A stretch of DNA of 26,939 nt from Priapulus caudatus (Eukaryota; Priapulida; Priapulimorpha; Priapulimorphida; Priapulidae), in the NCBI RefSeq assembly GCF_000485595.1, contig NW_014577820.1, positions 12,698 through 39,636 on the forward strand, read 5' to 3'. Below the pieces are notes generated by a model that did no database searches, was not told the DNA's origin, and worked only from the letters and a program-made list of their open reading frames with translations. The position numbers and the translations under genes were made by a program. This document shows positions 8,364 through 20,968 of the stretch, one piece after another; positions within the stretch are counted from its first letter, which is position 1; every line of letters begins with the position of its first letter.

Positions 8364-11300
8364 TGGCTAGCTCTCATTGGGGTTGACGATCGTCTACCAT
8401 GGCGAGAAACAGCAGCGATCGAATTATCCAGCTGTTGCAATACACATTTTGAATTATCGAGTGCTAGCACTCCCATGTAAATCAAAGGTGTAGAACAGAT
8501 TATCAGTTGATCTGCATGATAATGTCTGTCTACATGTCTAATACTTGCATGCTGATATTTTTGTGCTGTTATAGCATCTTCTCATATATTTTATTTACTC
8601 GGATATATTTTGCATAACTCAGATATTTTGATGGAGAACTCGAAAGATCACATAAGCAGATTAGATTCATGTTTCGGTGTTTTGTTACATAACATGATGG
8701 CACTGCAAAGAGATGTACAACATTAGTACTGATTATGATAGATACATTCCCAAGTACCGATCATGATACGTTATAGTGGAGGTGTCTTCATCACTTGGTA
8801 ATGATGTAATGATGTGCATGATGTTGGATTCTTTGAATACATATTTTTTTATTTAAATGAATTATTGATGTTCCCATTGACGTTTTTACAGCGCCCAACA
8901 ACAACAGCACAAACAATGTAGCGTCTATAATAAGATGGTACCAAATGAATCAATCCAGTCTGGAACAGCAAGTGCCAATATAAGATGTTACCTTTCAGTT
9001 TATTTTAAAACGTTTTCTTCGCTACGGTGAGGAAAAACCATTAGTTACAGCCAGTTTGCAGCAGTGTCAAAAATATATGTATATATACCCATAATATCAT
9101 ACATACATGTCCAAGGTCTACCAAGTGGCTATGTGAAATCGAAAGCACAACTCGTAACAACGTGCGTTTGTGTGAAGCAGTTACAGAGATTATCCTGCAA
9201 TGATGTGCAGCTGCACACGGCATTTAGGTACCTGCACATCATAAATATATTGCCCTCTATTGGCATTGATTAAGAAAAAGGCTCTGCTGGTTACTTGTAT
9301 GAATACGAGCATGGAGACAATACATATATTTAATTGTCCTATACTAAATATCCTTACTCGATGGTTGTCTCGCCTAAAGAATCGGTAGTGTGGTTAATGA
9401 ATCTATTCATCTACCCGATATATGTAATCATCTTACATCATCACTTCTACGAACCTTTTTATAAATGAGCTAGAAGTTAATTTTTAATTAATTAAAATTT
9501 ATCTTGAATAATACTTATTTTCATCGCCCAAAGAACGAATTTCATATAAGAGGGTCATCACGACGCTGGATCATTATGACTCCGAATCTACTAGAAATAT
9601 ATTTTATCTGTATAATCACAACCGATTTACACTCGCATTCAATAACAATGATAATATCATATAATAACAGAAATATACCATAACCCCCACACTGATCGTA
9701 GACGAGGCAGTGCAGAACGTACGGGTGCATAAAATACAGTGCAGAAACTAAAACCTGTGCGATCTACGATCAAAGAAACGGCTTCGGCAAATAATGTAAA
9801 TGGCCAGTTGTCAAAGACATCACAGTATAGTCTCGTAATAAGATTCATAACTAAAAGGTCCGCACGCGCCACATCGTTTGCAGTCTGCTATCGCGTGCAT
9901 TAAATATAACAACCTAGCAACTTCAATTCATGATGAACACAAACTATCCATTTTCGTGGGAGATGTTAAACAAAACTTTTTTTTCAATAGAAATAGACGC
10001 GTTAACTTAAACGGTAAGGCATGTACGTATCATAATGCGCATTCCGATGTATTCAGCGGAGATCGTGATGCACTGCCGCGGCACACGTATCGTCACAGCT
10101 CACAGCACACACTGATCCCCTTCACTTATCTACTGAAGGCCACTGTGCTCGTACCCGTCAATACAACTAATAACCCGAATCTCTCTATTAGCATCTTGAG
10201 CAGAGACATGCATCTCAAATACGCTACAATCTTAATAGCGCAATATATTCACGTGAAACTGGTCCCAAATAATCCATTATATCCAGTCGACCCCTTTTGG
10301 CACAGATTTGCATGTTCCATCAGTGTGAAAAAAAACACATGTACAAGAACTGATTGCAACTTACAATACCGTCGAAATGCCGACAGGGCACATTAATCGA
10401 GCAGATCCTGCTTGCAGGCATGTATTTTCAAGAAAAATATAACGGGAAACTGGTTTGACCCAAGTTAAAATACAATTTGAACACCCGAGTTAATATTTTC
10501 TTTACTCAATTGCACGAGTTAGCATGATCCAGGTCAACTCCTAAGCGCTAAACGTACATCGACTACAAATAGTCAAAGACAAAGCAATCTCCCCATGCAC
10601 GCAGTCAGCCCAATATACGGTATGAAAAATATCCGTAGAGAGTTTAGACTCTCCCAAGAGTGGAATTTACTCAGTATGCAGTGGACGGGAACATAGTGAA
10701 CTATATTCTGCACGCAATCAACCTAACCCTAACCTAGAAACGTTTACTAGTTTAGTAACTAATCGGACGAGTTGCAATAGAAGTAGACAACCTTCACTCA
10801 AGTAATATTATAACAAGGTATTCTATAGCAAGAATTTGAGAGGTAGGTGGAGGTCTGTGGTCACCACAATACTTGCTATCATAATCAGGACGAGCTAAAA
10901 ACGCCAATTTTATGCGATTGCCACTTTTCCCTCTACATTAATTTCACGTGAAAAACTTCACTCAGTTTAATATTGCAGAAACCACAGATCAGGTTCTTAC
11001 AAACCGTTGCACAGCCGCACACACAACAGGTTATTTCCTTTTTCAGCCTCGTTTACCAATATAGTTTTAACAGTCATGTGTTCGACTGGTGTGACAAGAG
11101 ACCAGTGTTTCTAACAAGGCAATCACGGTTAAATTTAACATTTGCACATGCACACAAGCGATAGTTATTGTCATGGTGAGCTGAGTGAAGTTGGAGGGAA
11201 AAACAACTGGCAGTAACTATACGGTTAGCCGATGAAAACTATAGCCTCACTTGTGAGTTTTCCAAGCCTCTTTTGAAACGCTAAAAACGTCCTACAAGCC

Positions 11301-11557
11301 AGATCTCAGCGACGCGATTTTAGAGAAGAAAAAAGTCATATTTGGTCCAAACACAACCACTCGAGAAAACAGTAAGGACGCTCCTCGGTGCATTCAGAAA
11401 AAACCAGAGCTTCCCGAAAGCCGCACACGCATAGCCGGCAATGGCGAAAACCTTCCACTCGGACACGCCTGCCCTCACACGCGTCAAACTCCGCGTGCCA
11501 ACAGCGCCCCCTGGGATCGGCCTGCCGAGGTCATGACCCCAGCCGCCGTGGGCCGCC
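8364..11557. other. Convergent intergenic region and presumed 3' UTRs
   Basis: The 3194 bp between the STK40 and ERM stop codons should contain both 3' UTRs. I found no clear AATAAA on the plus strand. ATTAAA occurs at about 9487 and 9899 (plus) and at 10966-10971 (minus), and TTTATT (AATAAA on minus) at 8999-9004; all are weak candidates. A 172-residue open frame at 9878-10396 is broken in the other copy by a 2-bp length change, so it is not a gene. CCTAACCCTAACC occurs near 10723. No RNA gene or transposon boundary was recognised. Confidence 0.6.
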
Positions 11558-11722
11558 CTACATCATCTCGAAGCGGTCGACACGCAGCTTGGTGTTGCCC
11601 TGTCGGATCTGCTTGAGAGTCTTGTACTTGTCGCGGCCCTCACGCACGTTGTCGTAGTGGATCTGGTCGGATCGCGTCAACTGCGTGTCCTCCTTCTTGC
11701 TCGACAGCTCGATGCTCAGCGT
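11558..11722 (-). CDS. ERM: ERM last exon, first (truncated) copy
   Basis: It encodes the 54 C-terminal residues and stop of an ezrin/radixin/moesin protein, with the same sequence as the exon at 20969-21133. The splice acceptor CTTGCAG abuts the exon on the minus strand. The upstream exons are missing because the contig ends 114 bases further on, in the intronic minisatellite, at the N gap. It is best read as the second allele of the ERM gene annotated at 20969-25823, not a separate gene. Confidence 0.93.
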   Translation of the reverse strand, partial: TLSIELSSKKEDTQLTRSDQIHYDNVREGRDKYKTLKQIRQGNTKLRVDRFEMM

Positions 11723-11734
11723 CTGCAAGCACGA

Positions 11735-11836
11735 CAAAACGTGAATGACGGTACTGTACGACGATCGTGAATGACGATACTGCACGACGAAGCGTGAATG
11801 ACGATACTCCCTGACGATCGTGAATGACGGTACTGT
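11735..11836. repeat. Start of the 26-bp minisatellite, cut by the gap
   Basis: About four units of the GTGAATGACGGTACTGCACG-type repeat lie beside the ERM last exon before the run of N. This matches the start of the array at 21151 and explains why assembly broke here. Confidence 0.9.
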
Positions 11837-11846
11837 NNNNNNNNNN
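11837..11846. other. Assembly gap (10 N)
   Basis: Ten N bases join the two copies of the locus. The left flank is ERM intron minisatellite; the right flank is mid STK40 intron 1. Any open frame crossing it is meaningless. Confidence 1.
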
Positions 11847-12629
11847 AAGGTCAGTATGTGTCAATGGAGGGGATATTCCCCCTTAATTAACGGTATTAGG
11901 AGGTAAATACGGAATTGTGGCTACAAATCTCAACGGCTCGACCTTACGCTCTTAATATTCGATGTATAGTGTGATGGGGAGGAAACCCATGATCACCAGC
12001 GCGAAATTGGAGGTCAAAGGGCAGTGGGGGAAAGGTCAGATATCATTAATTTTCTGAAGACATGGTCTAACGGACCGAGTGCAAAACTTTTTTGTTTAAG
12101 CGCTGACCTACCATTTTTATCACTTTATTGAAAGGACCATGAAATGTGCTTTCCGCTGACGTGCGAAGAGTAAGTGTCTGATAACCTTTTTACTCTCAAG
12201 AGGAGGGTTAAACATGGCTTTGTTGACTGTTAACAAAGGCCCCCCCCCCCACCACCACTACGCTCGCGCTCGACGCATATCCATGATAACATGTTAATAT
12301 AGCAAAGTCTTTAAAGTTACACAGCTGTATCTTTATTACTGTACGTACTACCGGTATAGCAAAGCCTATCATAGATTTTAGATCTGTATTAGTAGTATCC
12401 TAGATATATGCTCTGGGCGCGAACGCGGTGGTGGGAGGGCGCACTTGATTTGGTTGCCAGTGAGTTTATCAGAAGAATACCAAGCTACAGTACGCGTCAG
12501 TTGAGCGCTGTCGCTCTACGGCACTTGTTTTTACTGTTGCTGTTAGGATTAGAACAGGGTTAGGGTTAGCAGGAACTGAACTTACATTAAAAATCTATAC
12601 ACAGACATGCTCTATATTCTCTTGTCTAG

Positions 12630-15600
12630 GTCCGAGACTTGGCACTTCGCCAGTGCGCAGCATTGTGCAATGCTTAGCTAGGAAAGATGGCAGTGACGAG
12701 TTTTACACAATAAAGGTTTGTTGAACAGGTGGCGCATATGCCTACTAGTTGCAAACGATTATTGTTCAACGTGAATTGCTCGTGTGACATTGGGTATGTT
12801 GATTGTCTGTACCAATTATTGATGTACCAAAACCTGTAGGAGCTATATCACAGCCAAATAACTGGCAAATCGCTACTATGCATGTCTAACTTAATTAACT
12901 CAATATGTGATACAGATATTGTCGCTACCGTTGCGACCAGAAGATGGAGAGGAAACTCAGGATGACCGGCAGGGAAAGATGTTACTACACACCGAATATT
13001 CCCTGCTGTCTCTTCTGCACAATCAAGATGGGGTTGTACATCATCATGGCTTATACAAGGTGGGTATAATATGGGCAACTGGAGAATGCAATACTATTCA
13101 ATGCAAGACATGAGAATACAGTGCAGTACAATGTACAATATAAGGCATTAGAATATATCACAATACATTTGAAGGTATTGAAATACAGCATGATACCATG
13201 CAGATTAGTTATGTGTAATGCAGTACAATATGATACAGCTAATGCAATGCAATAAATTGCAATATAATGTGATGAAATATGATGCAATGATGAAGAAAAA
13301 CTGATTTGAAAATATAAACATTAATCGTTTTGTTAATAGCAGTACCATTTGAATAATGGGAGGGAATTCATTTAGTATTTACTCAATTTTAATACAGCAC
13401 CATCAAGTGTTAAAATTTTCCAAAAAAATTGCATCCCTCATTAAAATTACATTGAACATTCCATTATTGTGAATCTGATGAAAGCAGGCGCACGTTTGCT
13501 GTTCATCTATTGTTTTATAGCGTATAACAGCAGGAACTCCTATTAATTTTTATGCAGAAGTAATCGGTAATATGTACACTGACAGGTGAGTCTAAATTTG
13601 TCTGAATTTATTTATTTTTTAATTTATTTGAGAAATAATCGTTTTAAGAAGACAGTTTATCAGACTTTTCACTATACAATCCTCTTGACTCTGTAGGATG
13701 AAGCGTATGAGGAGGAGGAAGGTGAGGGTAGCAGCACTGTGATGGACGTTGTCCCTCGGCGTGTGCGCATGCACAAGCGTCTGTGCCTCGTGCTTGACTG
13801 CCTTTGCGCACACGACTTCGATGCGAAGACGGCTAACCTAGTCAATCTCCAACACTATGTCATCAAAGAGAAGAAGCTTAGTGAGAAGGAAGCACTGGTA
13901 GTCTTCTGTGATGTAGTTCGTGTCGTACATAATCTCCACCGGGTAAGAAGTTCTGTCGATGTACGTATTCGTATATATAATAATCTATGTCTATATCTAC
14001 ATATACATCGATATCGGTATCAGTGATGTAATTAGCGAATACTCATCTAGCTGCAGTTAGGATGTAAAATGCTTGCACGTCACTGGCGTGATAACTGGTT
14101 TTTTTCTCGCTCGCTCTCTCTCTCTCTCTCTCCCTCTCCCTCTCTCTCTCTCACTCTCCCCCTCTCTCTCTCACTCTCGCGTTTCGCAATGTAGAAGAAC
14201 ATCGTCCACCGTGACCTGAAGCTCGGTAACATGGTGCTGAACAAGAGCAGCCGACGCGTGACCATCACCAACTTCTGCCTCGGCAAGCACCTTGTGTCAG
14301 AGAGTGACCTGCTGAAGGACCAGCGCGGCAGCCCGGCGTACATCAGCCCAGACGTGCTGAGCGGTACATGACAAGTATAGCGCCCCCCTCCGTCCTTGTC
14401 GCTAAACCTCTGCGAGGATTTGGTGATTCTCTGCTCACATATTTCAAATATTCTGGCAAATATTCTACTGTTTATCTTTTCTAAGTTTACCAGCCACTTA
14501 ATACTGTGATACTTTTAACTGTGATACGGTGACACTTTTAACTGTGATACTGTGACACTTTTAACTGTGATATACTGTAATGTAAAGTATATATATGTAA
14601 GTACAATCAGGAGTGTATTATAAGGGCATTGTCCACCCATTATTTACTCCTGCTCAATAATGGCACCGATGTGTTAATGGTTGTGCATCCATCCCATCTT
14701 GTGGCCATGCACAAAACCAGCGTCCGAGGTTCGAGGCTAGGCGAGGCATCTGGTTCGACGTGTCTTCTGCCGTTGCTTCACGTCGCGTAACACCTGTCCG
14801 TCACCTGTTGCGCGCAGGTAAACCGTACCTGGGCAAGCCGAGCGACATGTGGGCGCTGGGCGTCGTGCTGTTCACCATGCTGTACGGACAGTTTCCGTTT
14901 TACGACAGCATGCCGCAGGAGCTGTTCCGCAAGATCAAGGCGGCCGAATTCCTCCTTCCAAGGTATCGCTTAGCGTGGAGTGTGAATGTTTGTAAGGAAT
15001 TCGCTATCGGTTGAGTAATACGTTGAGTCTACGTCGGTGACTGCCCCCAACACTACCTGCTCCCGTGCTTTCATGTATTAATAATCTATGGTGAAATGTA
15101 ACAGATTCACATTAGTGTCTGAATAATTGGCTTACCAGAGAACCAAAAGAAATCGATATCTATGGAATGGACTTGTTTTATAATGACGGTGTACTTCTGT
15201 ACTCACTAGGCAGCAGTAACATATGCAGTCATTCAGAAATTTTTGTTGATACTGGTGACACAGTCGTATCATAATTCTTACATTCTTGTAAATTGTTCTT
15301 TCTATTTGTTAACAAACCAAGTTTGTAACTGCGCCACGAATAACCCGGTATGAATTTCTAATGCTACAACGTACCGACAAACCCCTCTTGTCCTTTTCTT
15401 TTGTGTGTTTTACGCATGATTGCAGGCAGTAATGATAAATATTGTAATTCACTGCATGCGTTGTGAAACAGCGGTTGTGTATAATTAAGCATCACTGTTC
15501 TAACGAATGAACTAACGAATTAATCGGCACACGATAATGTAATAAACGCACGCATTTGTCGTGGCAGCGATGGCCGGGTGTCGGAGAACACGACGTTACT

Positions 15601-17772
15601 CATTAAGAAGCTGCTTGTGCTCGACCCGATGGCAAGACTGACCGCGTCGCAGGTGCTCGACTGTCTCAGGACGACGATCAGCCTCTGGTGAGCGATGCAT
15701 AGTTATTACTATATATTACCATATATAGCTATTTATATATACCATATATATATATATATCAGGAGCGTATAATGAAAAAAGGAGTAAGACAACGATTTGG
15801 TACTTATTTCACTACTTTTTGTCGTACGAGTTCGATGTGAATAAAAATAGAAATGTATACAAACATGAGCTTCTTTTGTTCACTGGTCCTTATTCTATCT
15901 TCCGGTAGTATTACAAACCGCGTAGCTTCCTTCGTTTTGACATAATTCGTACTTTTCTACGACATGGTTTTCACGTTAGTTACCGTCGTGTGGCGAGGCC
16001 ACACTCTAAATTTGCACACACAGCTCTTCAATGAGCCACGGCAGGGATCGCGTCAGGCAGCGCCAGCGGCAACTGTACGCGGGCTAGAGATAACGGTTGC
16101 TATGCAATTAATTTTTCGCACATGTGTTTTGCGCTACAATCGGCTGGAGCATCAGTTTACTCATAACGATTCATACACATCATTCCTCCGCGGGTGAAGT
16201 AGTTCAGATATTTTACCAGCGCAGCGTTTATTTTTTTTTTAAACTGCGGGACTAAACGATAAAAACAAGGCATTCTAACTATAGTTTAAATGTAAAATAG
16301 TTTAATAGTTTAAACCCAGCATGGGTGCAACGTAACTTAATTTCTAGGCGAATTTTCTGCACTCGACTAGGCTACGGCCGAAAAGCCCTACCGTGGCTCA
16401 TTGAAGAGCTGTGTGTGCAAATTTAAAGTGGGGCCTGGCCACACGACGGTAACTAACGTGAAAACCATGTCGTCGAAAAGTACGAATTATGTCAAAACGA
16501 AGGAAGCTACGCGGTTTGTAATACTACCGGAAGATAGAATAAGGACGAGTGAACAAAAGAAGCTCATGTTTGTATACATTTGTATTTTTATTCACATCGA
16601 ACTCGTACGACAAAAATGTAGTGAAATCAGTACCAAATCGCTGTCTTACTCCTTTGTCATTATACACTCCTGATATATATACATACAGCTCCTCGTTACT
16701 CGCACACACACACATGCGTCGTCGAACATGCAGATACTTCAGCTGGTATTATCGCTATGCGTGGGCGGATGGTTGTGTATGTGTGCGTGCGTGTGTCCGT
16801 GCATGTGTCTGCGCATGCATCTGTGCTTGCGTGCGTACATGTGTGCGTAAACGTGAACGAATGCATGCATGTTTGTTCCTGTGCGTAGCTGCTCATTTCA
16901 AACGTACGTACGTGCACCTTCACATAAACATACACATATAATTGTATGTAAATTATTGACGCAAGGTAGAACAGAACACGAAGGAAATAATGTATTGTAT
17001 TGTTTCCTCTGCAGAGGAGCACTGTAATGGACATATAGTTTGATTGGCATTGCTGATGTGATTTGCTTAACATGGTTGGTTGAATCCTGTCCTACTTTGG
17101 ACGAGTGCACGTCATATAGTAGGCTTTTCTTATGTTGGCAGGCATTCACTAAGTAGAGCTGGCCCCCTACAGGTGGTGCCAGACATCGATGATCAGGAGC
17201 AAGCAGCTAGCAGTGCACAGGTGGGTCAAATCCCTGCGATGTCAAAGCAGTCGAGGAAAGACTTGAATGAATTACGCATGACCGATTACTAGCACGTGGT
17301 TAATTTTTTTAATGTCAAAAGCATCTGTTTTGCATAATTTTCTTGTGGGTGATTTGATGCACATGGTGTCTCCTGATTACTTTGCAATTGTAATTGTAAT
17401 TTTGTTTAAAGATTGCAAATATTATCTGTACACTGGCCAAATTATGACATAGGCTACCTCGTAACAAACCACTGGCCATGATTAGATGTCACACTAATTC
17501 TTTATTATTCACTTCTCTTCTTCCTCAAAGTGGTGGTCACTTGCTCATGTCTGCTCTCTTGTCACCAGGAAGAGAAACCAGCCGAGAGCCAACTCAGTGC
17601 TTTGGAACAGACGCTGCAGAACTCGCAAGGACTGGTGCTGCCCCCTCCCCGCAAACTGTCATCCGTCAGCGTGCGACGGCGACCTCACACGTTGATTCGG
17701 CGCGTCACGCAGGATGCGCGACCTCTGACCTCGCAGGAAATGGTCGTACATCGGCACCTCTTGCCACCGTAG
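12630..17772 (+). CDS. STK40: STK40, second copy lacking exon 1
   Basis: Exons 2-9 are at 12630-12715, 12916-13059, 13697-13942, 14195-14363, 14818-14962, 15568-15687, 17142-17220 and 17569-17772. All splice sites, phases and the stop are intact. The first 44 codons (exon 1) are absent because this contig begins in intron 1. Compared with the first copy I find five coding differences, all synonymous third-position changes: 6388/14894, 6436/14942, 6442/14948, 7092/15598 and 7143/15649. Intron 7 carries the foldback transposon. An intact frame with only silent changes fits an allele of the same gene better than a decaying duplicate. NFC in place of DFG and the VVPD tail motif are preserved. Confidence 0.93.
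15760..16672. mobile_element. 913-bp foldback transposon inserted in STK40 intron 7
   Basis: Terminal inverted repeats of about 287 bp (15760-16046 and 16386-16672) begin CAGGAGYGTATAATGA and differ at only a limited number of positions; the loop is 16047-16385. It sits inside a (TA)n run, with ATATATAT on both sides as a possible 8-bp target duplication. It is absent from the corresponding site in the first copy (about 7236-7260), so it is an insertion polymorphic between the two assembled sequences. No transposase is encoded; the short open frames lie within or across the arms. Superfamily uncertain. Confidence 0.9.
16673..16860. repeat. TG/CG alternating tract, second copy
   Basis: This is the counterpart of about 7260-7440. 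The run of TGTG, TGCG and GCATGC words differs in composition between copies, as is typical for unstable simple sequence. Confidence 0.7.
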
Positions 17773-20700
17773 TGGCTAGCTCTCATTGGGGTTGACGATC
17801 GTCTACCATGGCGAGAAACAGCAGCGATCGAATTATCCAGCTGTTGCAATACACATTTTGAATTATCGAGTGCTAGCACTCCCATGTAAATCAAAGGTGT
17901 AGAACAGATTATCAGTTGATCTGCATGATAATGTCTGTCTACATGTCTAATACTTGCATGCTGATATTTTTGTGCTGTTATAGCATCTTCTCATATATTT
18001 TATTTACTCGGATATATTTTGCATAACTCAGATATTTTGATGGAGAACTCGAAAGATCACATAAGCAGATTAGATTCATGTTTCGGTGTTTTGTTACATA
18101 ACATGATGGCACTGCAAAGAGATGTACAACATTAGTACTGATTATGATAGATACATTCCCAAGTACCGATCATGATACGTTATAGTGGAGGTGTCTTCAT
18201 CACTTGGTAATGATGTAATGATGTGCATGATGTTGGATTCTTTGAATACATATTTTTTTATTTAAATGAATTATTGATGTTCCCATTGACGTTTTTACAG
18301 CGCCCAACAACAACAGCACAAACAATGTAGCGTCTATAATAAGATGGTACCAAATGAATCAATCCAGTCTGGAACAGCAAGTGCCAATATAAGATGTTAC
18401 CTTTCAGTTTATTTTAAAACGTTTTCTTCGCTACGGTGAGGAAAAACCATTAGTTACAGCCAGTTTGCAGCAGTGTCAAAAATATATGTATATATACCCA
18501 TAATATCATACATACATGTCCAAGGTCTACCAAGTGGCTATGTGAAATCGAAAGCACAACTCGTAACAACGTGCGTTTGTGTGAAGCAGTTACAGAGATT
18601 ATCCTGCAATGATGTGCAGCTGCACACGGCATTTAGGTACCTGCACATCATAAATATATTGCCCTCTATTGGCATTGATTAAGAAAAAGGCTCTGCTGGT
18701 TACTTGTATGAATACGAGCATGGAGACAATACATATATTTAATTGTCCTATACTAAATATCCTTACTCGATGGTTGTCTCGCCTAAAGAATCGGTAGTGT
18801 GGTTAATGAATCTATTCATCTACCCGATATATGTAATCATCTTACATCATCACTTCTACGAACCTTTTTATAAATGAGCTAGAAGTTAATTTTTAATTAA
18901 TTAAAATTTATCTTGAATAATACTTATTTTCATCGCCCAAAGAACGAATTTCATATAAGAGGGTCATCACGACGCTGGATCATTATGACTCCGAATCTAC
19001 TAGAAATATATTTTATCTGTATAATCACAACCGATTTACACTCGCATTCAATAACAATGATAATATCATATAATAACAGAAATATACCATAACCCCCACA
19101 CTGATCGTAGACGAGGCAGTGCAGAACGTACGGGTGCATAAAATACAGTGCAGAAACTAAAACCTGTGCGATCTACGATCAAAGAAACGGCTTCGGCAAA
19201 TAATGTAAATGGCCAGTTGTCAAAGACATCACAGTATAGTCTCGTAATAAGATTCATAACTAAAAGGTCCGCACGCGCCACATCGTTTGCAGTCTGCTAT
19301 CGCGTGCATTAAATATAACAACCTAGCAACTTCAATTCATGATGAACACAAACTATCCATTTTCGTGGGAGATGTTAAACAAAAACTTTTTTTTTCAATA
19401 GAAATAGACGCGTTAACTTAAACGGTAAGGCATGTACGTATCATAATGCGCATTCCGATGTATTCAGCGGAGATCGTGATGCACTGCCGCGGCACACGTA
19501 TCGTCACAGCTCACAGCACACACTGATCCCCTTCACTTATCTACTGAAGGCCACTGTGCTCGTACCCGTCAATACAACTAATAACCCGAATCTCTCTATT
19601 AGCATCTTGAGCAGAGACATGCATCTCAAATACGCTACAATCTTAATAGCGCAATATATTCACGTGAAACTGGTCCCAAATAATCCATTATATCCAGTCG
19701 ACCCCTTTTGGCACAGATTTGCATGTTCCATCAGTGTGAAAAAAAACACATGTACAAGAACTGATTGCAACTTACAATACCGTCGAAATGCCGACAGGGC
19801 ACATTAATCGAGCAGATCCTGCTTGCAGGCATGTATTTTCAAGAAAAATATAACGGGAAACTGGTTTGACCCAAGTTAAAATACAATTTGAACACCCGAG
19901 TTAATATTTTCTTTACTCAATTGCACGAGTTAGCATGATCCAGGTCAACTCCTAAGCGCTAAACGTACATCGACTACAAATAGTCAAAGACAAAGCAATC
20001 TCCCCATGCACGCAGTCAGCCCAATATACGGTATGAAAAATATCCGTAGAGAGTTTAGACTCTCCCAAGAGTGGAATTTACTCAGTATGCAGTGGACGGG
20101 AACATAGTGAACTATATTCTGCACGCAATCAACCTAACCCTAACCTAGAAACGTTTACTAGTTTAGTAACTAATCGGACGAGTTGCAATAGAAGTAGACA
20201 ACCTTCACTCAAGTAATATTATAACAAGGTATTCTATAGCAAGAATTTGAGAGGTAGGTGGAGGTCTGTGGTCACCACAATACTTGCTATCATAATCAGG
20301 ACGAGCTAAAAACGCCAATTTTATGCGATTGCCACTTTTCCCTCTACATTAATTTCACGTGAAAAACTTCACTCAGTTTAATATTGCAGAAACCACAGAT
20401 CAGGTTCTTACAAACCGTTGCACAGCCGCACACACAACAGGTTATTTCCTTTTTCAGCCTCGTTTACCAATATAGTTTTAACAGTCATGTGTTCGACTGG
20501 TGTGACAAGAGACCAGTGTTTCTAACAAGGCAATCACGGTTAAATTTAACATTTGCACATGCACACAAGCGATAGTTATTGTCATGGTGAGCTGAGTGAA
20601 GTTGGAGGGAAAAACAACTGGCAGTAACTATACGGTTAGCCGATGAAAACTATAGCCTCACTTGTGAGTTTTCCAAGCCTCTTTTGAAACGCTAAAAACG

Positions 20701-20968
20701 TCCTACAAGCCAGATCTCAGCGACGCGATTTTAGAGAAGAAAAAAGTCATATTTGGTCCAAACACAACCACTCGAGAAAACAGTAAGGACGCTCCTCGGT
20801 GCATTCAGAAAAAACCAGAGCTTCCCGAAAGCCGCACACGCATAGCCGGCAATGGCGAAAACCTTCCACTCGGACACGCCTGCCCTCACACGCGTCAAAC
20901 TCCGCGTGCCAACAGCGCCCCCTGGGATCGGCCTGCCGAGGTCATGACCCCAGCCGCCGTGGGCCGCC
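17773..20968. other. Convergent intergenic region, second copy
   Basis: It is nearly identical to 8364-11557. The only change I noticed is extra bases in the A/T runs near 19380, which destroy the long open frame seen in the first copy. No gene or RNA is recognised. Confidence 0.6.

Larger units (their letters stand above)
3341..11836. repeat. First copy of the duplicated STK40-ERM locus
   Basis: This block reappears at 11847-21247 with very high identity. The coordinate offset is about 8509 through exons 2-4, 9423 after the transposon insertion, and about 9410 from exon 9 to the ERM exon. Its right end is the N gap, inside the 26-bp minisatellite of the last ERM intron. Its left end has unique flank (STK40 exon 1 and the 5' repeats), which the second copy lacks. 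Confidence 0.95.

Noticed and set aside
9878-10396. 172-residue open frame in the intergenic region
   Set aside because: It has no recognisable domain, and the other copy carries extra bases in the homopolymer runs near 19380 that break the frame.
11640-11864. Open frame crossing the N gap
   Set aside because: It joins sequence across unknown bases and is an artefact of the gap.
15964-16197. 77-residue open frame as a transposase
   Set aside because: It spans an inverted arm and the loop of the foldback element and shows no catalytic motif.
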